A stretch of DNA of 12,823 nucleotides from Spirogloea muscicola (lineage: Eukaryota; Streptophyta; Zygnematophyceae; Spirogloeales; Spirogloeaceae), in the NCBI GenBank assembly GCA_009602725.1, contig WELB01000136.1, forward strand, positions 13,332 through 26,154, written 5' to 3'. Below, in pieces: positions 7,801 through 12,823 of the stretch (position 1 is its first letter; each line of letters opens with the position of its first letter). A program made the position numbers and the translations under genes. Under the pieces are notes generated by a model that did not search any database, was not told where the DNA came from, and worked only from the letters and a program-made list of their open reading frames with translations.

Positions 7801-10130
7801 AAGAATAGCACTAATATCCAGAACCTAGCAGTTCGGAAGAAGCTGTCCACTTTTCAGATACATGACAATGTGTTTACCTTCAACAATGTCCAGACCAGCC
7901 TTCAGCCTCATCAAGGCCTCACTCAACTTTCCGGACGGCCGGGAGCAACCAAGCCCCACGAGGTGGATTAGCACCTGTACAGCTGGTAGAGGTAGCCATG
8001 TGCAGTCGAGCGGCGGAGGGCACAAGGCCCACGCTGCAGCTACATCCTCGTTAGCTGAGAGGGCAGGCCTGGATCTGGGTCCCACATTGGGTGGTATAGG
8101 CACCTCAGCCTGACACTGCGCAGCAATGGGTGCCAGGGTCAAGTCATTGGTTGAAACTTGTTTATTGAAATTTAATGTAATTTCCCACAGCCTGATTACT
8201 GCACAGCCTGATGAAAGCTTGCAATTCCTCTTCTACATATCATTCACAGCCTTAAGGTAGTCAGCTTCCAGATACAGCACTTTGAAGGACATTGGCTCTC
8301 AAGCAGCTAGTAGTCCAGAAACATGCTCCAGCCAAGGGCATGGTATCTTCGCACAAGGCCTTCAATACTTTATATACGCCCCAGGGAATGACTTACTTCG
8401 TCCTTGACGCCTAGAACTGTCTTTTCTAGCTCTGCTACAAAGACGGCGGCACTGTCGTGTTCGCAAATTCTCAAACACCACATGGCCTTCAGGAGCAGGG
8501 CGTATGATCCCAGGCCCTTGTGTTGCTCTTTCTGCACAAGAAGGTGCATGAGCAGAATCATAAGCACTTGAGTCCACCTCCCTCAAGATGACAAAGCGGG
8601 GTCACTCTAGCAGTACGTGCTCAAGCTGCAGGCACAACCAACCATGATATGCACCTCAAAACCTATACATATCTGCTTCGCTTCAGTGGGTAAAATAGCT
8701 TATAACGAAATGACAACGAAGCTGTTTCTGAGCTGGTCTGCAGGCCAGACCTGCTCAGTGGTCAATTGCACCCAGAGGCTCACACAGTCCTCAATGGCCC
8801 CTCTGACGTCTCTGGCGGAGGTGTTGGATGCTGTCAGGTGGACGTGCAGCATGCACGCTGCAAACAAGTGCTGATGGCACACCCCAGCGTTGCGTGCGTG
8901 AGTCACGGGACATCCTGACCAGGGAGTCACAGCCCATGCGTGCTATGCCAGCAGGATTCACACTCCTTACTGTTCAGCTCCTCCAGCTGACCCGCAGCTC
9001 CAGAAGCCATCACTTCGGGCTCAGATGATTGAGATGCAGCAATTACTCTGGTTTCCTTGTTAAGCTCCAGTGAGCAGTGTGCTGCATTGGCAGTCGGCGT
9101 CACACCACAAGCCTCCTCCTTGATTTCATGGTGTAGTGAGAGCTGATGAGAAGCAGGGTCTTGTTTGCATGACTCGTGGCTCACCGCCAAGACAGGCGTA
9201 GGCAGCTCAACAGCGAGTGCTCGGCCGCGCACAAGCGCCTGCTGAGAGCCATGGAGGTCACCCTCCACCAGGAGGGTGCTTGCCATTTGCAGCAAAAAGT
9301 TGCAGCGCCACAGCAGCGTGGCCTGTCTGCAATTCATCCCATTCCATGCCGAACTATCAGAATCCTCGCAATTTGTATACAACTTGGGAGGCTGGAGGCA
9401 GACATCCGACACCCTGAACCCTAAGTAAAGCAGGCCCGAAGCATAGCCTGCATTATCCGTATCACTGTGCTAGTCGTGTCGTGGCGCTCAAACTCCAGGA
9501 CAACAGGAACATCAAGGTAGCTTTGGAGATCTGCTGGATTAGAAAACGAAACTGGCTGATGCTGTCAGAAGCGCTACAGGCCCGGGCTTGCTCACGTAGT
9601 TGCGTTAGCTGTGCTGACCTGTCGAGGTCCGGTGGGTTGCCGTCCAGGAGCTCCAGCGCGCAGCGGATGGCCAGCTTCTGGAGGCCCGTGGTGCCGAGCA
9701 GGTGGTAGCAGCGGCTCAGCAGGCTCAGCGCGCGGCACTTGAGGTCCGCGTTCCCGGCCACCTGCTTCAGCAGCACTTGCTGTGCCGCCAAACATGGCAG
9801 CCATGGAGCGACGATGGGCATGAGTCCGACGCCAGCGCCGCCGCGCCAGCGGACTGTGCAGGCCTGGACTCGCGAGCGATGGACAAGCGAGCGAGCGAGC
9901 GAGCTCACCGTGCGCTCCATGTGCGCCTTGGCCTGGGCGACGTTGGCGGAGTGGCGGAGGAGGAGGTCGGCGAGGACGACGCGCGCGCGGACCTCGGCGA
10001 GCGGCAGGAAGGGGCTGGCGCTCTGGCACACCGCCTCGAGGCAGCGCACGGCGCCGGCGACGCGCCGCGCGGCCGCGAGCTCGTCCGCCAGCGCCAGCAG
10101 CGCCTCCGCCGCGCCCGCTGCGGGCGCCAT
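4724..10130 (-). CDS. SCC4: Cohesin loading factor subunit SCC4/MAU2, TPR protein (multi-exon)
   Basis: Exons, in transcript order: 10130-9909, 9779-9619, 9326-9185, 8870-8751, 8531-8397, 8115-7878, 7606-7568 (microexon), 7209-7088, 6744-6598, about 6495-6340, 6165-6035, then 5757-5552 OR 5376-5171, then 4884-4754 (or to a TGA at 4724). The product is about 650-660 residues, somewhat shorter than plant SCC4 as I remember it. Diagnostic plant-SCC4-like segments include LKCRALSLLSRCYHLLG (exon 2), MLHVHL (exon 4), LRICEHDSA (exon 5), CPPPLDCTWLP (exon 6), LHTVWSAGPYLLL (exon 8), YAQSSGCYTHAAAHF (exon 9) and YASGLLFFKQ (exon 11). Known role: SCC4 binds the SCC2 N-terminus and helps load cohesin onto chromatin in the nucleus. 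The start at 10130 is the first ATG in frame and sits in a near-ideal context (CCGCGCCGCCATGG). The exon 9/10 junction and the C-terminus are unresolved. Confidence 0.88.
5171..5376 (-). CDS. SCC4: SCC4 exon 12b, alternative TPR exon (canonical form)
   Basis: The exon is 206 nt, with acceptor TTTTGCAG, preceded by a CTAAT branch-like word, and donor GTATTT. Joined to exon 11 it reads AESR-MRLTAGLKAAH, and joined to exon 13 it reads LQDLG-DVYNALGN. Both junctions match the order and spacing of plant SCC4 as I recall it, so this is the conserved exon. GC at third positions is about 56% by hand count, lower than in 12a. Segment ILTSAITLSK resembles the conserved TPR helix. It cannot follow 12a in the same mRNA: the join would read GGA TGC GGT TGA. 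Confidence 0.88.
5552..5757 (-). CDS. SCC4: SCC4 exon 12a, alternative TPR exon
   Basis: The exon is 206 nt, flanked by CATACTCAG and GTCGTT. It starts with one base that completes the Arg codon from exon 11 (AG|G) and ends with one base (G) that joins AC of exon 13 to make Asp. It encodes 68 residues with two TPR-like helix pairs (for example SLKLAHKKL and SALVVAGAL). Its length and both phases are identical to exon 12b, with 18 of 68 residues identical in a gap-free alignment. It has no stop in frame, and GC at third positions is about 79% by hand count, so it looks like maintained coding sequence. It is less like the plant SCC4 segment than 12b is. I infer that it is the diverged member of a duplicated, mutually exclusive pair. 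Confidence 0.8.
6340..6495 (-). CDS. SCC4: SCC4 exon 10 (5' boundary unresolved)
   Basis: The open frame containing LDYVLYDCCHYQATQ and SDSSKAM corresponds to the plant SCC4 segment ending in ESSSQAI. The exon ends at CAG|GTGCAG in phase 0 and joins exon 11 (TGGCAG|GCT) correctly. Homology wants it to begin at the ATG at 6495 in phase 0, directly after exon 9 (AAQK|GTAACA). The only nearby AG acceptors leave one base (A) before that ATG, or fall in the wrong phase. The real junction may be non-canonical, or the sequence may carry a one-base error. Confidence 0.6.
6745..7087 (-). other. SCC4 intron between exons 8 and 9
   Basis: This 343-nt intron runs from GTATGT to GCACAACAG. The flanking protein segments (LVDAQQ and TLSRLLDV) are contiguous relative to plant SCC4, so no coding piece is expected inside. 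I see nothing else in it. Confidence 0.7.
7210..7567 (-). other. SCC4 intron between microexon 7 and exon 8
   Basis: This 358-nt intron has donor GTGATC, a clear CTACTAAT branch-like word about 20 nt before the acceptor, and end GTGTGCAG. No other feature was seen. Confidence 0.7.
7568..7606 (-). CDS. SCC4: SCC4 exon 7, 39-nt microexon
   Basis: The microexon lies inside what would otherwise be a 668-nt intron. It has acceptor GATGCAG and donor G|GTGATC. It enters and leaves in phase 1 and adds 13 residues, spelling AEIQKLGIHETTT with the split first codon. With it, the segment from AGLDIVE to DLQLHTVW aligns without gaps to the plant SCC4 segment containing EELVKLGITD; without it, 13 residues are missing. 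The phase is the same with or without it, so skipping would also be in frame. Confidence 0.82.
8871..9184 (-). other. SCC4 intron between exons 3 and 4
   Basis: This 314-nt intron starts GTGAGC after TTG GCG and ends GCCATCAG. It stays open in the coding frame for about 260 nt (down to the TGA at 8926-8928), but that stretch has no SCC4-like content and the predicted splice joins VLA to HLFAACMLHVHL. A weaker donor three codons earlier (CCT|GTCTTG) is also in phase. Confidence 0.65.
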
Positions 10131-10330
10131 GGCGGCGCGGCGCGCCCCCGCGGGCGGGATACTGGCGGCGCGCACTGGCGATTTGGCCAAATAGAGATAA
10201 ATGCGGCTGCCAATAAATTAAAAGGGCGGCTGTGCATGCCAGCCAGGTGCAGTGTTCGTAACGATATTAGCTGAGCAACAGCTAGGCAGACGGGGCGCTC
10301 TTATTCAGTACCCCAAAACCGTAGCCAAAA
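10131..10330 (-). promoter_or_regulatory. SCC4 5' flank / likely core promoter region
   Basis: Directly upstream of the SCC4 ATG lie GC-rich sequence, an ATCCCGCCC word on the - strand (10152-10160), which resembles an E2F core, a perfect 12-bp palindrome ATTTGGCCAAAT (10181-10192), and an AT-rich TTTAATTTATTGG (about 10211-10224, - strand) that could serve as a TATA-like element. Cohesion genes are often S-phase regulated, so an E2F-like site would make sense, but it is only one short inexact word. The transcription start cannot be placed. Confidence 0.35.
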
Positions 10331-10478
10331 ACATCAGTAGCCACAACGAGATGAATGCGGCTGCTGGTACAGGAAGAGCGGCTATGAGAGCCAGCCAGGT
10401 GCATACAGAGGTGTTCATGACCAGATCGGCGGAGGCACAGGCTAGGCAGACACGGCGCTCACAGTACCCCCGTGTCAG
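10185..10478. repeat. Diverged tandem duplication upstream of SCC4 (two units of about 150-160 bp)
   Basis: Unit 1 (about 10185-10325) and unit 2 (about 10338-10478) share the same words in the same order: GAATGCGGCTGC-like (10197 and 10351), GCCAGCCAGGTGCA (10238 and 10390), GCTAGGCAGAC (10281 and 10441), CGGCGCTC-like (10293 and 10453) and CAGTACCCC (10306 and 10462). Offsets grow from about 152 to 160, showing small indels. Between the words the units have diverged. No open frame is convincingly conserved, so this looks like duplicated promoter or 5' UTR DNA. Confidence 0.75.
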
Positions 10479-11081
10479 CGATAGGAAGTCAGATGAGCTG
10501 AGGGGAGGACGAGCAACCCCGCTGCGCAACAGCGTAGCTACGGCGGCTGCTGCGGCAGAACGAGCGCGAGAGTGCAGAGCGGCGGCGACTGTGGCTGGGT
10601 GTTGTCTCCTCCCTCTTCTGCCAGCGAGCTGATATCCCGTCGATCACTCAAAGCCTGCTCGTCCGCTAAGGGAGACTTGCATGTGTTGAGAATGTGGAAG
10701 GCGAAAGTGGCCAAGTACGACGGCAAGCACATCTGATGACTTACATTACCCATTGCAAATTGACCCCCTCAGTAACCAAGGGTCAGCACATAGAGGTCGC
10801 TAACTGATGCCTGAGTACCAGATGGCAAATGCCAAGCCCTTCTGCCACCAACTAGAGCCCGCCCAGTAAGGGGTGGCCTGACTATGTTAGGACGGAGCTA
10901 ATGCTGAAGATAGGTAGCTCGTGGACGTTCCCAGATTGATGCTCCTTTCAATGGTTCCAAAGTCTGCTCAAATTGATGGTATCCAACCCTGCTGAGATTA
11001 ACAGCTAGCTCCTGTAAATTTCCAGCTGCCCCTACATGGATTCAGCTAAACGTAGAGCAACCAAGTTCGGACACATGGCCA

Positions 11082-11120
11082 GGGAACCCAAGCACTCTTG
11101 CTGAAAAGTGTAGGGTTCCC
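11082..11120. repeat. Imperfect inverted repeat / hairpin
   Basis: GGGAACCC (11082-11089) pairs with GGGTTCCC (11113-11120). Inside, CACT (11093-11096) pairs with AGTG (11107-11110) across a small internal loop, leaving a 10-nt terminal loop. It is in non-coding DNA and no flanking target-site duplication is visible. Function is unknown. Confidence 0.5.
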
Positions 11121-11235
11121 GACAGAGGAACGTCAAGCAGCTCATTGATCATATCTTGACCCCAATCTTCTGGATAGTGGATGAATATCGATCAATACGA
11201 GGGGTCTGTCCTATTCTTGAATGGGAAACCTTTTT

Positions 11236-11287
11236 ATTCAAGCACAGGTAAGCGCGTCCTTTCTTGATGAGTATAATTCAAGCACAG
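11236..11287. repeat. 12-bp direct repeat ATTCAAGCACAG, 40 bp apart
   Basis: The word ATTCAAGCACAG occurs at 11236-11247 and 11276-11287 in AT-rich DNA about 260-310 nt beyond the stop of the 393-residue gene. No element lies between the copies; the 28-nt spacer has no inverted ends. It may be slippage or a local duplication. Confidence 0.45.
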
Positions 11288-11545
11288 CATGAATGATCTA
11301 TATCTATGTTGCTACTTGGATTGCTGGCACGCACAACAAACACAAATCTATACAGATCATGCCTGATATATACACAGCAGGTTCACAACCAAATTGCCTA
11401 AGGCTGCTGCTGCTACTGGCAAGATATGGCTGTACACTGTTCTGCGCATGGAGACCACACCAGAGCCGAGCCCTGCAGGAGCTTCTGGTCTGCCGGTTGG
11501 GTGCTCGCATGTCCACGCGCTGGTCATCGATTTGCGGGCAGGCCA

Positions 11546-12727
11546 CTAACTGCGAGCACAGAGGTCAACAATCTCGTCCGTTTTGCCGAAGCTGAGGAGG
11601 TCCTCAAAGGTCCATTGGGAGCTCAGGCCCCCGGGCGGGCTGGCCAGATATGGCTCCTCACGACAGGCAGCCGTTCGCCATGGGTCAGCCGCCCGGTCAG
11701 CAAGCGACTGCACCAAGCCACTTGACAAACTCCGGCACAGGGACTTCACCTCCTCGATCACTGCCATGCCCTGGAACGCCGAAGAAGCGTGGCCAGCTGC
11801 TCGATCTTCAGAAGGCGCCTTCGTTGGCAAGCCACAATTGCTGCCCCGTTTTGAAGTCACAGGCTCCTCTGCATTCTCCCACTCGGCAGCACCCAACGCG
11901 AGCTTGACCATACTCGGCTGCCGACGCTCCACCTCTCTGAGCTCACAACCATGAAAGGCAGCCTGTGCCGGATCGGCTATTACAATGTTCGTCATGTCCT
12001 CTGCTGTGTCAAGGAAGAAGCTGTCCACGTCCAAGATGTCGTCGTCAGCCGGCGGAGGATCGAGGTACCCAAGCGAGCTCTCGGTGGCCAGCCCGCCGCT
12101 GGCGGGCCAGTGGAGGTGTCTCTCGTCCAGCGACGACGGCTTGACATACTGCTTGGCAATGGTGAACATGCAATCCATCTCCGAGGAGCCTGCCGACGCC
12201 AGGCCGTCCTGTTCTGCTGACTCGGTGGGGTTCTCGGACCGCTTGTGGCGCTTCAGCCTGCGGAGTGAGGACCATCGGCTGCAGCCTCCGCCGCCACCTC
12301 CCAGCGCCCTGCCCTTGTGCATCTCGTCGAGGCTCGAGTACACGCCCCCCCCCGCCATGATCGCCGCGCGGTCCGTCGTCGCGGGGCCGACGCGACTGCC
12401 CCCAAAGTCCGTCTCGGCCGCGTCGGCGAGGCTGCCGAAGGAGCCGGAGCTCCAGGCGCGCCGCGGCGACCACAGCGACTGCTCCTGCAGGGGCTGCGAG
12501 TACTTGGCAATCAGGTGGCGGATGTGCGCCGAGTCCTCGTCGGCAAGACCCCCCGCGCTGTTGCCGAGGGCGCCGCTGCCGCCAGCTCTGCCGCCGGGGC
12601 CGAGGCCGCAGCCGCCGTAGCGCGCGACGAGAGGGTCGTGGCCGGCCTGGAAGGCAGCCGCCCCGTGCTCGAGCGCCGCACGGCCGCCGTCGCCCTCGTC
12701 GCCGGCGAGGCGGAATCCCGCCGCCAT
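11546..12727 (-). CDS. Uncharacterised 393-residue acidic, Gly/Ala/Ser-rich protein
   Basis: This is a single open frame of 1182 nt, ATG at 12727 to TAG at 11546-11548. I do not recognise the family. The first 150 residues are Gly/Ala-rich with a poly-Gly run (143-148). A basic patch RRLKRHKR (156-163) could be a nuclear localisation signal. A very acidic segment follows (PPPADDDILDVDSFF, about 224-238), and the C-terminus ends in TFEDLLSFGKTDEIVDLCA (373-391), which looks like a short conserved amphipathic or docking motif. GC content is extreme at the 5' end and falls toward the 3' end, as in the other genes here. The frame stays open upstream of the ATG to the poly-T run, so the true start, or an upstream exon joined at CAG|GCGTCG (just left of the run), could be off-window. 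The opposite strand also holds long frames, a GC-rich artefact. Confidence 0.6.
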   Translation of the reverse strand: MAAGFRLAGDEGDGGRAALEHGAAAFQAGHDPLVARYGGCGLGPGGRAGGSGALGNSAGGLADEDSAHIRHLIAKYSQPLQEQSLWSPRRAWSSGSFGSLADAAETDFGGSRVGPATTDRAAIMAGGGVYSSLDEMHKGRALGGGGGGCSRWSSLRRLKRHKRSENPTESAEQDGLASAGSSEMDCMFTIAKQYVKPSSLDERHLHWPASGGLATESSLGYLDPPPADDDILDVDSFFLDTAEDMTNIVIADPAQAAFHGCELREVERRQPSMVKLALGAAEWENAEEPVTSKRGSNCGLPTKAPSEDRAAGHASSAFQGMAVIEEVKSLCRSLSSGLVQSLADRAADPWRTAACREEPYLASPPGGLSSQWTFEDLLSFGKTDEIVDLCARS

Positions 12728-12762
12728 CGGCGGCGGGAACGAGGCGGCTGCCGCCGACGCCT

Positions 12763-12763
<1 letters not shown>

Positions 12764-12823
<60 letters not shown>
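12764..12823. repeat. 60-nt poly-T run at the window edge
   Basis: Positions 12764-12823 are all T (A on the - strand), ending exactly at the window edge, 36 bp upstream of the - strand ATG at 12727. It could be a contig-end homopolymer artefact, a genuine microsatellite, or the poly(A) tail of a leftward-facing retroelement off-window. The sequence alone cannot decide. Confidence 0.9.

Larger units (their letters stand above)
10479..11545. other. Intergenic region between SCC4 and the downstream-facing 393-residue gene
   Basis: About 1.07 kb with no coding frame I can support. It would contain distal SCC4 promoter sequence and the 3' UTR of the gene ending at 11546. A hairpin-forming inverted repeat (11082-11120) and a short direct repeat (11236 and 11276) are listed separately. 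A - strand TGTAA is present at 10741-10745, far (about 800 nt) from the upstream gene's stop. Confidence 0.5.

Noticed and set aside
7234-7850. Additional - strand frames in the SCC4 intron around the microexon as extra exons.
   Set aside because: Only the 39-nt piece has matching phases and homology; the remainder shows no SCC4-like segment.
9702-10274. Long + strand frames (190 and 151 codons) over 9702-10274.
   Set aside because: They lie opposite SCC4 exons 1-2 in very GC-rich DNA and have Ala/Arg-rich, low-information translations; the - strand matches SCC4.
10252-10632. A 126-codon + strand frame across the tandem duplication.
   Set aside because: It lacks a convincing ATG start, is low complexity, and is not conserved between the two repeat units.
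11985-12620. A 211-codon + strand frame antisense to the 393-residue gene.
   Set aside because: GC-rich mirror frame with Pro/Ser/Arg-rich translation; the - strand frame is longer and has mixed protein-like composition.
1-12823. tRNA, rRNA, CRISPR array, bacterial operon or viral genes.
   Set aside because: No A/B-box pair, regular spaced repeats, prokaryotic gene layout or viral hallmark was seen on either strand.

Overview
The window looks like nuclear DNA of a green alga (chlorophyte). It carries intron-rich eukaryotic genes with GT-AG introns of about 130-620 nt, very GC-rich first exons, TGTAA words downstream of one stop codon (the usual chlorophyte poly(A) signal), and a chlorophyll-breakdown type Rieske oxygenase. 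No bacterial operon, tRNA, rRNA, CRISPR array or recognisable transposon was seen. Family assignments come from motif recognition and remembered plant homologues; no search was run.

Layout. (1) 1-3753, + strand: a nine-exon pheophorbide a oxygenase (PAO)-like gene whose 5' end (transit peptide) lies off the left edge. The nine exons sum to exactly 533 codons. It has Rieske ligands, mononuclear-iron ligands, a C-terminal CxxC and two membrane helices. (2) 3754-4723: the convergent 3' region. (3) 10130-4724, - strand: a cohesin-loader subunit gene, MAU2/SCC4, with about 13 exons, all TPR helices. (4) 10131-11545: the SCC4 promoter side, containing a diverged tandem duplication, and the 3' flank of the next gene. 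(5) 12727-11546, - strand: an intronless 393-residue acidic, low-complexity protein that I do not recognise. (6) 12764-12823: a pure 60-nt T run at the window edge.

The main discovery candidate is in SCC4. Two adjacent exons, 12a (5757-5552) and 12b (5376-5171), are both exactly 206 nt, have identical start and end phases, and encode 68-residue segments that align without gaps (18/68 identical by hand count). Either one joins exon 11 to exon 13 in frame. Including both, or skipping both, meets a stop codon within a few codons. This is the signature of mutually exclusive, duplicated TPR exons, which would give two versions of the cohesin loader. The same gene also has a 39-nt microexon and one junction (exon 9 to 10) that cannot be joined in frame with canonical sites.

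The three genes have no obvious joint function: one concerns chlorophyll catabolism in the chloroplast, one concerns chromosome cohesion in the nucleus, and one is unknown.
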